Below are positions 1 through 7,727 of a DNA stretch of 64,000 nucleotides, one piece after another. Numbering within the stretch: the stretch's first letter is position 1; the number at the start of each line of letters is the position of its first letter. Source of the DNA: Edaphobacter modestus (GTDB lineage: Bacteria > Acidobacteriota > Terriglobia > Terriglobales > Acidobacteriaceae); the NCBI RefSeq assembly GCF_004217555.1, contig NZ_SHKW01000001.1, positions 1,674,001 to 1,738,000 of the forward strand, read 5' to 3'. The position numbers and the translations under genes were made by a program. The notes beneath the pieces are model-generated. The model had not been told where the DNA came from. It ran no database searches and saw only the letters and a list, made by a program, of their open reading frames with translations.

Positions 1-19
1 CGACAGACTTCTTCACTGA

Positions 20-43
20 AGCACAAACAGCAGTAGTTTGTGC
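20..43. repeat. 24-nt direct repeat, copy 1 (contains 8-bp palindrome)
   Basis: This copy matches positions 586-609 at 21 of 24 bases; the two copies bracket the TonB-C gene. Within it, GCACAAAC (21-28) and GTTTGTGC (36-43) form a perfect inverted repeat around a 7-nt centre. It could be an operator, a hairpin or a recombination scar; the sequence does not decide. Confidence 0.55.
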
Positions 44-116
44 AAAGGCCATGAGATGAGAGCGCGGATGAGGAAATGGATGCGGTGATATGCTCTCGGT
101 GTCGGAGGATGGAGCG

Positions 117-570
117 ATGCCTCTCCCCGCCACCCTATTTCTGCTATTCATCTCTCTTTCCCTACAACAAGCAACGCAGCCACTCCCAGAAGCACCCGCG
201 CCGCAGGCACAGGCTCCGAAGCCCAACCCCGATGCCAACGGCGTCTATCACTTCGAGAAGGGAGTCGTCTCTATTCCCGAACTCGCCTATTCGGTCCAAG
301 CAGAGTTACCGGAGAAAGCACGCAAACATCGGCTATCGGGTTCCACCAGGGTTCGCATCGTTTGTCGACACCGATGGACACGTACGCGATGCTGAGGTGA
401 TCCGCTCTGCGGCAGAACGCTACAAAGAGAAGAAGGACCGCGAGGCGGCAGTTCTTTTCGACCAACCGTCACTTGAGGCCGCGAAGCAATATCGCTTCAA
501 ACCAGGCACGTTTCGAGGCAAACCAGTCCCAGTCGAGATGGAGACCGAGGCCGAATTCATGATGTATTAG
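117..570 (+). pseudogene. TonB C-terminal domain protein, frameshifted
   Basis: The reading starts at ATG 117, eight bases after a GGAGG at 104-108, with a signal peptide (MPLPATLFLLFISLSLQQ) and a Pro/Ala-rich linker. A TonB-C-like domain follows (IPELAYSVQAELPEKA...). At 361-363 the frame is lost in a TTT run: one frame gives ...RVRIV and the next frame continues VDTDGHVRDAEVIRSAAE to a natural stop at 570 (RFKPGTFRGKPVPVEMETEA). Removing one T restores a single coding frame. The family (energy transducer TonB, C-terminal domain) spans the periplasm or binds outer-membrane receptors; this version has only a secretion signal and no clear membrane anchor. It is either a pseudogene or a sequencing indel. 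Confidence 0.75.
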
Positions 571-585
571 GATGTGGCGGCCTAA

Positions 586-609
586 AGCAAAAACAACAGT
601 AGTTTGTAC
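586..609. repeat. 24-nt direct repeat, copy 2
   Basis: This is the partner of 20-43 (21/24 identical) and lies 15 bases after the TonB-C stop codon. The palindrome seen in copy 1 is eroded here by substitutions. Confidence 0.5.
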
Positions 610-1162
610 CGTCTATATGGCTGTGAAGGCGAAAGCTAACAAGGAAGCGCGGCTATTCCTTGAAATCCCTGAGTATTTGGAATTTCGTGACGTGGTTCTC
701 TTGCGATCCCGACGATAGGATGCATATTAATTTGTATCAACAACTTGCAGTTAGATATAAATCCCTCACTCTTCCAGATTCGCCTTCAAACTGAAGCTTG
801 CCCTGTTTTACATGGCTATGGTTGCTACGTAGCTAAGGGAACTCCTTCACTCGTTAAGTAATCCACATTATTTTCGCCTATTATTCGCCCATGGGGTGCG
901 AGCGGCACACCGCGACTGACAAATGGCCGGCAGGCAAAATCCATTGCACCGGCCGTAAGAACTGCGCCCCACAACAGCGCCTTCCACTTCAATTAAGACT
1001 GCAGGATGGGCAGAAGCTATAGAAACTGGGAGAGCGAGGCCATTGCTTAACAGATGTTGCGGCGAGGAAGGCGTTGCAGGCTGGAATAAGAGGCGACATG
1101 AAGGGTTGTTCTTAAAGCTGACAGACGATCTGTACCAGAAACTCCAGAGGAGATGACGACTC
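610..1162. other. Non-coding stretch without recognisable gene
   Basis: No reading frame here has both a plausible start with ribosome-binding site and a family-like product. A 33-codon frame from ATG 617 lacks a Shine-Dalgarno sequence. The middle part (about 720-880) is visibly more AT-rich than the flanking genes, which fits a degraded or foreign segment. Confidence 0.4.
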
Positions 1163-1447
1163 GTGACCACTACTTACAAACTCATTGCCATGCCGTTCCT
1201 GCTTTGCGAGGGAGAGTTCAAAGGATACCTAGAGACTGTTACATTCATTGCAACCGCCGAACACGCCACGCACAAGTGGTGGACAGTAAATGTCGGTACC
1301 TATGAGAGCGACTTTAGCAAGATCGTGTCACCCGAATTGGCGCGGCACGTGGTCGGGAAGCTGAAGGCAGGAGAGACAGTGGAGTTCCCCAACCGCTACG
1401 AGTTGGAAGAGGTGAAGGACAGGTTCGGTGGGAGCTGGAAGGATTAG
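1163..1447 (+). CDS. Hypothetical protein, 94 aa
   Basis: A GTG start at 1163 follows an AGGAG about ten bases upstream. The product (TTTYKLIAMPFLLCEGEFKGYLETVTF...) is acidic to neutral, has no signal peptide and no transmembrane segment, and ends in EVKDRFGGSWKD. It looks like a genuine soluble protein with alternating beta and helix propensity, but I recognise no family. It stands alone between two broken genes, so its function cannot be inferred from neighbours. Confidence 0.5.
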   Translation: MTTTYKLIAMPFLLCEGEFKGYLETVTFIATAEHATHKWWTVNVGTYESDFSKIVSPELARHVVGKLKAGETVEFPNRYELEEVKDRFGGSWKD

Positions 1448-1551
1448 ATTCGATGGCTCGACGTTATCTCATCGCGGGTGGTGCTGGAGAATAGCCGCCT
1501 GGGCCCGGAGTCAAAGCTCTGATAAGAACCCTCTCCCGGATTCGTCCAATC

Positions 1552-1918
1552 CTACTGCTTGCAAGTCACGCTTGGCTGACCTGCCATTCTCTGTGATGTG
1601 AGTGTAGGTGCGCTGTCTCCGGGAACCAACCAGGTGAAATCGTCGGAGACATATTTTGCACCTGCAGTCGAAGAGACTCGGGAAAGCGTCATTGACTTCT
1701 TATCGGCGAGAGGAATGATCGCAACATTCCTGGTCTCGTCTTTGAGATATTCGATCAAGAATGACTTTTTGCTGAGGCCCATCTTTGTGCCTTCAATATC
1801 ACATTGATATCGCGCAACATTCTTAAATGACTTTCGACTTAGCCTCTACGTGTGTCGCTATTGATCCGGCAACGAATAGCATTCCAGCAACCGTGACTGC
1901 TCGTCTCCTCATCACCAT
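1552..1918 (-). pseudogene. MliC-type c-type lysozyme inhibitor, frameshifted
   Basis: Read on the minus strand, an ATG at 1918 (GAGAGG six bases upstream) opens a signal peptide MVMRRRAVTVAGMLFVAG followed by SIATHVEAKSKVI and a TAA. One base shifted, the frame continues FKNVARYQCDIEGTKMGL and then IPLADKKSMTLSRVSSTAGA, KYVSDDFTWLVPGD and a terminal CKQ. YxCD...SxxGAxY...W...GD is the pattern of the MliC/PliC periplasmic lysozyme-inhibitor domain, with the expected N- and C-terminal cysteines. The frame changes in the CATTTA near 1828-1832. It is a broken gene, or an intact one with a one-base indel; similarity to MliC is judged by eye. Confidence 0.6.
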
Positions 1919-2041
1919 AGCCGGCCTCTCTCGGCACAAATCTTATACTCCAGGTGCCGCGAAATGTCCTGCGCTTTATTAGTGTTCGATCCGATCGAAG
2001 GCTAAAGGGGTTGAGAAAGGAGACCATCAGCTTGCAGTTGC

Positions 2042-3526
2042 TCAGACAGATCCGAGAAAAATACTGCTCCAGGAAGCATCCAGATAGAGCCAGCGTTGCG
2101 TAGCAAACCAGCTCGTAGGAAGCTCCGGGACATGAAGCAACCCATGCCCGCCAGAGCAGATGAGCTCCGTCCCGTTCCAGCCCAGGAAGTTTCGGGAGGG
2201 CTCGCCCACACGGGCTGGACTCGTCAGAGTATTCAGGCAAACCGGGCAACGACGCCTCTGGTCTTTCAGAATCCACCGGAAGCCGAAGAGTGCCATCAGA
2301 AAAGATAGGACGAGCTGAATATATTGCGCGGTTACAAGGCTGACGGCAAAGGCGTGGGCGAAGTCAAGCGAAGTGAAGTAAACGGCTGGCAGCAGAAGAA
2401 CGAACTTGACCCCAAGAAACACCCAGCGCCGCAAACGAAGCAACCATGACATCTGGCTTCCCTGTACCGGATACTCTCCAAGCGGAAGAGAGGTCGTTGC
2501 GGGCAAAGCGAGGAGCGCCAGTAAAACCGCAAAGATGTAAATGTGTGTAGGCGCGCCCTCTCTCTCCGGCAAGGTCACGCACTCGTAGTCTCCAGGATCT
2601 CCATCGGTCTGAGGAGCGACCATGTGCCATCTCCCGCCAAGATCTCTGTTCGAAGCAGACACAGAGAGGCGACCGAGAACAAATCCTCGAGCGCTGTTGG
2701 AGATTGTCGTTGCCGTCTCCGGCTCCAGCAACCAGGCGTCGAAGACTCCCGGGAGCCGCCATTGATCTTTCGCGACCACGCCGCCGAGTTTTGCCTTGTG
2801 GAGACCAATCTCGACAGTACTTCCAATAAGGTTAGGATCGCCGTGGAACTCCTTTCGCCAGACATTCTCGCTCACCAGGAGCACTGGCATACTCTGATGC
2901 TCCATGGCGGCAATGGCAGGGCGGATTCCCAGGAGGGAAAATAGATTCGGCGTGGCCTTCGCGATACGCAACTCAGGCGTGTAATGCGAGGAGAGACGAA
3001 TCGGTCGCGTAATGGGCTGATAAAACGCAAACTCAGAAAAAATCTGGCGGGTACGGCTTTGCCAAAGGCGCAGCTCGCGCATGCGCACAGAGGGAAGCTC
3101 CGGCGAAGAAAAACCTGCCGACGCAATCAGGACAATGTGTCCCGGATCTGCGTAGGGTAGAGATTCCATGACGGATCGAACGCGTGGCAGCAACAGGGAC
3201 GCAATACAACTCACGCAGGTAATCAGAAATAGCGCCGCAGCACAGCGCATTGCGGACTGCGAGGTGCGGACGAAGGGCTGGGGTGCCGGCCTGCTGTCAC
3301 GGCGCAAATACCACGCATCCTGAAATGCTCCCATGCAGAAATTCGCCGCTCTTTTCTCGGATGCGAGAACGGAGTCGGGCTCCTGGGAGTCCGCACGCGA
3401 AACATACCACAGCTCAGATCGCCACTCCTGCAACCAGACATTCCTTTGATCGCAGGGCACCAGAAAGCCGGCGCATCGCAGCATAGCGTGAGTGATGAGG
3501 GACCAGTGCGCGCGCAGTGTGCTCAT
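2042..3526 (-). CDS. Acidobacterial permease-like membrane protein with C-terminal zinc ribbon
   Basis: This 494-aa product overlaps the padR stop by four bases and is surely co-transcribed with it. The N-terminus (residues ~1-75: RCAGFLVPCDQRNVWLQEWR, CMGAFQDAWYLRR) is a cytoplasmic segment I associate with PadR-linked acidobacterial proteins. A membrane helix at ~92-112 precedes an extracytoplasmic part with MacB_PCD/FtsX-periplasmic flavour (SLLGIRPAIAAMEHQ, VLLVSENVWRKEFHGDPNLI). Further helices lie at ~330-420, and a CPVC...C-x3-H zinc-ribbon-like tail ends the protein. The second half of a canonical FtsX permease and any ATPase are absent. Its substrate and its function are unknown. Confidence 0.7.
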   Translation of the reverse strand: MSTLRAHWSLITHAMLRCAGFLVPCDQRNVWLQEWRSELWYVSRADSQEPDSVLASEKRAANFCMGAFQDAWYLRRDSRPAPQPFVRTSQSAMRCAAALFLITCVSCIASLLLPRVRSVMESLPYADPGHIVLIASAGFSSPELPSVRMRELRLWQSRTRQIFSEFAFYQPITRPIRLSSHYTPELRIAKATPNLFSLLGIRPAIAAMEHQSMPVLLVSENVWRKEFHGDPNLIGSTVEIGLHKAKLGGVVAKDQWRLPGVFDAWLLEPETATTISNSARGFVLGRLSVSASNRDLGGRWHMVAPQTDGDPGDYECVTLPEREGAPTHIYIFAVLLALLALPATTSLPLGEYPVQGSQMSWLLRLRRWVFLGVKFVLLLPAVYFTSLDFAHAFAVSLVTAQYIQLVLSFLMALFGFRWILKDQRRRCPVCLNTLTSPARVGEPSRNFLGWNGTELICSGGHGLLHVPELPTSWFATQRWLYLDASWSSIFLGSV

Positions 3527-3840
3527 ACCTTCTCCCGCTCCGCAGAGGCAAAAAGCTTCGCCAGCAATGGATATCGCTTTTGAGATGCTTCAAGGGTGGC
3601 CCGGCCTGCCTTGGTCAGGTGGTAATACTTTCTCGGCGGTCGAAGCTCTTTGTCGGCAATCGACTGCTTTTCCCACTCTGACCGAATCAGATCGTCACGT
3701 TCGAGCCGGCGCATGGCAGGGTATACGGTTCCGCTGGGTAGCCCCGTCGTCTCCATCACACTGAAACCGTAGATTGACCCCGCGTGGATCGCGTGGAGAA
3801 TCATCGCGGCTGTGTGGGAGAGTTTCACCTCGCCTGGCAT
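3523..3840 (-). CDS. PadR family transcriptional regulator
   Basis: This is a 105-aa winged-helix protein. Residues 1-30 form the helical start (MPGEVKLSHTAAMILHAI), the recognition helix is PSGTVYPAMRRLERDDLI and the wing is RPPRKYYHLTKAG, all typical of PadR. I chose ATG 3840; a GTG at 3867 is also in frame but would lie inside the palindrome. PadR proteins usually repress a neighbouring transporter and are released by a ligand. The palindrome at 3854-3902 sits between this gene and the divergent ABC operon, so autoregulation plus control of the exporter is likely. The gene is the first of a two-gene unit with the permease-like protein. Confidence 0.85.
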   Translation of the reverse strand: MPGEVKLSHTAAMILHAIHAGSIYGFSVMETTGLPSGTVYPAMRRLERDDLIRSEWEKQSIADKELRPPRKYYHLTKAGRATLEASQKRYPLLAKLFASAEREKV

Positions 3841-3853
3841 GCGCGAAATTCTA

Positions 3854-3902
3854 CCTATGTAGCACACTACTTGACAAGGCTAAGAGTAGTTTGCTACATA
3901 GG
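3854..3902. promoter_or_regulatory. PadR-type operator palindrome with sigma70-like promoter
   Basis: The arms 3854-3871 and 3885-3902 are 18-bp inverted repeats with a single mismatch and a 13-bp centre (arm core CTATGTAGCA). On the plus strand TTGACA at 3871-3876 and TACATA at 3895-3900, 18 bp apart, form a promoter for the ABC operon entirely covered by the palindrome. A bound dimer would block it and also the divergent padR promoter. Confidence 0.75.
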
Positions 3903-3918
3903 GTTCGAGGAAAACCGC

Positions 3919-4689
3919 ATGCTCGAAGTACAGAATCTCTCCAAGCGCTATCGTGGTATCCCGGCCGTCGAGGACGTCAGCTTTCGCGTGCGCCCGGGCG
4001 AGATCGTCGGCTATCTCGGGCCGAACGGCTCCGGAAAGTCCACCACGGTCAAGATCATTACCGGCATCCTTGAACCCAGCAGCGGACATGTCTTGTTTGA
4101 GGGCCGCGATATTCAGGAGAATCTGACTGGGTTCCGCGCTGCCCTTGGCTACGTTCCCGAGGAAGCTCACGTCTACACGCATCTGTCGGGACTCGAATAC
4201 CTGCAACTGGTTGGGCGTCTGCGCGGCATCGAGGAGCGTCCGCTCGAAGAACGAGCGAATCGCCTTCTCGAACTCTTATGGCTGCGGTCTTCGCGACACT
4301 CCCCAATCTCCTCTTACTCGAAGGGAATGAAGCAGCGCGTTCTGTTGGCTGCGGCGCTGATGCACAACCCGAGGCTGCTGATCTTTGACGAGCCGCTCTC
4401 GGGACTGGATGTGGTTTCAGCTCGTCTTTTTAAAGACCTCCTTTGTGAACTTGCGAGCGAGGGCAAGGCCATTCTCTACATCTCTCACGTGCTCGAGGTC
4501 GTGGAACAGGTGTGCGATCGTGTCATTGTTCTTTCGCAGGGAAAGATTCTGGCGGATGCGGCTCCTTCAGAGCTGACGTCTCTTATGAAGCTAAGCACTC
4601 TTGAAAATGTCTTTGCACAGCTTGTCCAGCAGCAGGATACGAAGGCGATCGCAAGTGAGCTGGTCAATACGATTCGGGGGAACGCATGA
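3919..4689 (+). CDS. ABC transporter ATP-binding protein
   Basis: A 256-aa ATPase subunit energising the membrane protein encoded next. Walker A is GPNGSGKST (residues 34-42), the signature is SYSKGMKQR (an ABC-2/drug-export variant of LSGGQ), Walker B is LLIFDEP, and the H-loop histidine is in ILYISHVLE. I chose ATG 3919 because the family begins MLEVQNLSKRY; in-frame codons further upstream run through the promoter. The next gene overlaps by four bases. The subclass (CcmA/NatA-like) generally exports drugs, peptides or Na+; the substrate here is unknown. PadR control suggests an inducible efflux or envelope-stress role. Confidence 0.9.
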   Translation: MLEVQNLSKRYRGIPAVEDVSFRVRPGEIVGYLGPNGSGKSTTVKIITGILEPSSGHVLFEGRDIQENLTGFRAALGYVPEEAHVYTHLSGLEYLQLVGRLRGIEERPLEERANRLLELLWLRSSRHSPISSYSKGMKQRVLLAAALMHNPRLLIFDEPLSGLDVVSARLFKDLLCELASEGKAILYISHVLEVVEQVCDRVIVLSQGKILADAAPSELTSLMKLSTLENVFAQLVQQQDTKAIASELVNTIRGNA

Positions 4690-6467
4690 TTCGTCTTAGC
4701 CTTATCCTGCGTGGGCCGGAGCAGAGCGTGCGGTCGCTGGCGGTGCAGGCACAAGCGGCCACCCCGATAGAACAGCCGACCGTCTTCGAAGCATTGACGC
4801 GGCACCTGCTCGACCGACTCGTCCACAATGAGGCTCTCGGCGAGGAGATCCCTACTCGCGTTTTGCAGTTGGCCTACATGTTCGCGCTGCCGGGAGTTCT
4901 CATGGCCCTGTACCTCTTCGCTGCGTATCATCAGCCACACGCGATCGGACCTCGCCCCTTCTGGTTGCAGATCTCCGACCACTACGTCTACAGCATGTAT
5001 GCCTTCGTCGTGCTGGGCGCGGTTACGGTCTTTGAATGGGACCTCCTCTTCCCTGACCTTCTCGATGTGTTTGTACTCACTTCGTTGCCCATTGGCCGCC
5101 GCCAACTGTTGTCGGCGCGCCTGCTCGCTCTTGCCATCTTCCTTACGCTGGTGCTGCTCAGTACAAATATCCTGGGAACGCTGTTCTTTCCTGCCGTCGC
5201 CGATCTTCGCGGCATGTGGTGGCGTCACGTATCGGCACACTTCGCTACCGTCGCTATGGCGGGAGCTTTCGCTGCAGCTCTCTTCATTGCTCTTCAGGGA
5301 AGTTTGCTGTGCGTGCTGGGACGAAAGCTCTTCGGCTGGATCTCACCAGCTGTGCAGGCGATCTCAATCGTGGCCCTGTTAACAATTCTCTTTCTCACGC
5401 CGCTCCTCTGCATCCACCTTAGGCCGCTTCTGGAATCAAGCAGCATCGCTGTCCGGCTCTTTCCTCCTTTCTGGTTCCTCGGTCTGTATGAGCGTTTGTT
5501 GTGGGGATCGGCGGTATTGCCCCTGTTCGTTCCTCTCGCAGCCACTGCTGTTTTGTCCACCATCGCAGCCCTTACGCTTGCCGTCCTCACCTACCCTCTT
5601 GCTTATACCCGCCGTACCCGGCAACTCGTGGAGGGAAATCCAATCTTGAAGCGTGAGTTCGGTTTCTTCGCTCTGTTCCATCCCCTGCTGCATGCGACGA
5701 TCCTTCGATCTCCCCAGCAACGGGCCATCTATCACTTCATCGGCCAGACGTTACTGCGTACCTCTCGCCTTCGCTTGTATCTCTCTCTCTATGCAGGAGC
5801 AGCACTGTCCCTTGCTCTATCCAGCATCCTGCTGCTGAAGATCGGTCCAGGCCATATCCACTTCGGCCTTTCTACCTGGGGTATACGTACCGTGGTGCCG
5901 ATCTTTGCGTTCCTGCTCCCCATAGGCATCAGAACCGCTCTCAATGCTCCTATCGGGATGAATGGAGGCTGGATCTTTCTCCTCATCCACGGCAAGCCGC
6001 TTCCCGAACATCTACAGGGAGTTCATCGTTGGGGCATCCTTGCGGTCGGTCTCGTGACGACATCGTCTCTATGCGTACTTCATTTCATCACGCCAGCAGC
6101 GCAACGGAGCACAACCTCTTTCGTCACCCAACTTCTACTCGGCCTCGGCCTCACCGTTCTTCTGACCGACCTCTTCTTTCTACGCTTCTATGGCATCCCG
6201 TTCACGACCACCCGCAGACCTTCCACGACCGACCTGCCAGTGAGCTTTGTACGCTACTCAGTTCTTCTGCCTCTCTTCGTTCTCTGGGTTGTCAATTGGG
6301 AACAATGGAGCGAAGTCAGTCTTCGCCATCTTGGAATAACCATCTTCCTCCTGCTCGGATCTCATGGCGCACTCCGTTCGATCGCTCATCTCTACACGCA
6401 ACGAATAGAGACGGATGCATCGTTCTCGGAGAACCTCTCTGGTTCTCGACTAGGATTACAGGAATGA
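4686..6467 (+). CDS. ABC transporter membrane protein, large multi-spanning
   Basis: This 593-aa integral membrane protein starts in the ATGA overlap with the ATPase gene. It has roughly ten to twelve hydrophobic segments, for example VLQLAYMFALPGVLMALYLF (~60-80) and LLALAIFLTLVLLSTNIL (~150-167), and a soluble loop around 310-350 (RRTRQLVEGNPILKREFGFF). It is much larger than a usual ABC-2 permease (~250-400 aa), so it may be two fused halves. It ends 148 bp before the next gene. The product is surely the membrane partner of the preceding ATPase; which compound it moves cannot be told. Confidence 0.75.
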   Translation: MIRLSLILRGPEQSVRSLAVQAQAATPIEQPTVFEALTRHLLDRLVHNEALGEEIPTRVLQLAYMFALPGVLMALYLFAAYHQPHAIGPRPFWLQISDHYVYSMYAFVVLGAVTVFEWDLLFPDLLDVFVLTSLPIGRRQLLSARLLALAIFLTLVLLSTNILGTLFFPAVADLRGMWWRHVSAHFATVAMAGAFAAALFIALQGSLLCVLGRKLFGWISPAVQAISIVALLTILFLTPLLCIHLRPLLESSSIAVRLFPPFWFLGLYERLLWGSAVLPLFVPLAATAVLSTIAALTLAVLTYPLAYTRRTRQLVEGNPILKREFGFFALFHPLLHATILRSPQQRAIYHFIGQTLLRTSRLRLYLSLYAGAALSLALSSILLLKIGPGHIHFGLSTWGIRTVVPIFAFLLPIGIRTALNAPIGMNGGWIFLLIHGKPLPEHLQGVHRWGILAVGLVTTSSLCVLHFITPAAQRSTTSFVTQLLLGLGLTVLLTDLFFLRFYGIPFTTTRRPSTTDLPVSFVRYSVLLPLFVLWVVNWEQWSEVSLRHLGITIFLLLGSHGALRSIAHLYTQRIETDASFSENLSGSRLGLQE

Positions 6468-6614
6468 TCCGCTTATAAATATGGCGACGCCTAAGATCCA
6501 ACTCACTGGCTGTTCCAACAAATATTTCCAAGAAGCTGCTGGAGGGATTCAAGTTTATTCTGAAGGTAAATTACTGTTCGTTTATGCCAGAGCGAACGCA
6601 AATCGAGGAAAGCC

Positions 6615-7622
6615 ATGAAGGCCGTATCGCTGGTCGAAGCCGGTCAGGCGCGTGTAGTCGATATTCGTGAGCCGCACAGGCAGCCTGGAGAACTCCTGCT
6701 GAAGGTGGAGATGGTCGGACTCTGCGGAACGGATCTTAATAGCTTTCGCGGCAGAAATCCCCTTGTAACCTATCCGCGCATCATCGGCCACGAGATCGCC
6801 GCTACAGTCGTCGAGGGCTCGTCGGCAATTCCCTCTGGAACGCACGTCACGGTCTCGCCCTACACCAGCTGCGGAAGCTGTGCCTCCTGCCGCCGGGGAA
6901 GATTCAACGCCTGCCAAGGCAACCAGACATTCGGCGTGCAGCGCGATGGCGCGCTGACCGAGTGGATCTCCGTGTCCGAGGAGAAGGTCTACCCATCCCG
7001 ACTTTCCCTCAAGGAACTCTGCCTGGTAGAGCCACTCACCGTGGGTGTCCACGCTGTCGCTCGCGGCCGGGTCACGGCTGACGACACTGTCGTCGTCTTC
7101 GGCTGCGGCGGGGTGGGCTTGGGAGCGATTGCCGGCGCAGTCTTCCGCGGTGCTCGAACCATCGCTGTGGACCTGGACGATATCAAGCTGGAAACCGCAC
7201 AGGCCGCAGGCGCGACAGACCTCATCCATTCCGCACGCGAAGACTTTCGCACCCGCCTGCGCGAAATGACAGACGGCCACGGTCCCGACGTCATCGTCGA
7301 AGCCATCGGCCTACCCGAGACCTTCCGTGCCGCCGTCGAAGAGGTCTCCTTCACCGGGAGAGTGGTCTATGTCGGCTACGCGAAAGAACCCGTCGCTTAC
7401 GAAACAAGGCTCTTCGTACAGAAAGAACTCGACATCACGGGATCACGCAATGCTCTACCCGAGGACTTTCGCGAAGTGATTGCGATGCTCGAGCATGGAA
7501 GATTTCCGGTCGAGCGAGCGATCTCGGCAATCGTCCCCATGGAAGAGGCGCCTGCAATCCTCGCGGAGTGGTCCGCAGCGCCCGCGGCCTTCACGAAGAT
7601 CATGGTTCAGGTCGGAAGATAG
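6615..7622 (+). CDS. Zinc-dependent MDR alcohol/polyol dehydrogenase
   Basis: A 335-aa medium-chain dehydrogenase. Catalytic zinc ligands are Cys37 in GLCGTD and the GHE at 58-60. The structural zinc lobe has four cysteines in [15 protein letters not shown] plus the flanking residues, and the Rossmann motif is GCGGVGLG. The length and motifs fit sorbitol/threonine/galactitol-phosphate dehydrogenase-like enzymes that oxidise a polyol or sugar alcohol with NAD(P)+. A GAGGAAAG precedes ATG 6615. It converges on the rhamnose locus and may act on a related sugar, but nothing in the sequence ties it to rhamnose specifically. Confidence 0.85.
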   Translation: MKAVSLVEAGQARVVDIREPHRQPGELLLKVEMVGLCGTDLNSFRGRNPLVTYPRIIGHEIAATVVEGSSAIPSGTHVTVSPYTSCGSCASCRRGRFNACQGNQTFGVQRDGALTEWISVSEEKVYPSRLSLKELCLVEPLTVGVHAVARGRVTADDTVVVFGCGGVGLGAIAGAVFRGARTIAVDLDDIKLETAQAAGATDLIHSAREDFRTRLREMTDGHGPDVIVEAIGLPETFRAAVEEVSFTGRVVYVGYAKEPVAYETRLFVQKELDITGSRNALPEDFREVIAMLEHGRFPVERAISAIVPMEEAPAILAEWSAAPAAFTKIMVQVGR

Positions 7623-7727
7623 AAAAGCTGCCTCTCTTTCTGTCGAAACCAGAATCTGTAAAACCGCGGCGCGATCGTGCTCGCGGACTTCAGAAAAGCA
7701 GCTTGAATCTTGGGCAGCATGTCCCGA

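Noticed and set aside
617..718. 33-codon plus-strand frame after the TonB gene
   Set aside because: No ribosome-binding site and no recognisable content; too short to support.
868..1170. Minus-strand ~100-codon frame
   Set aside because: No RBS, Ser/Arg-rich random-looking product, and it overlaps the start of the small plus-strand gene at 1163.
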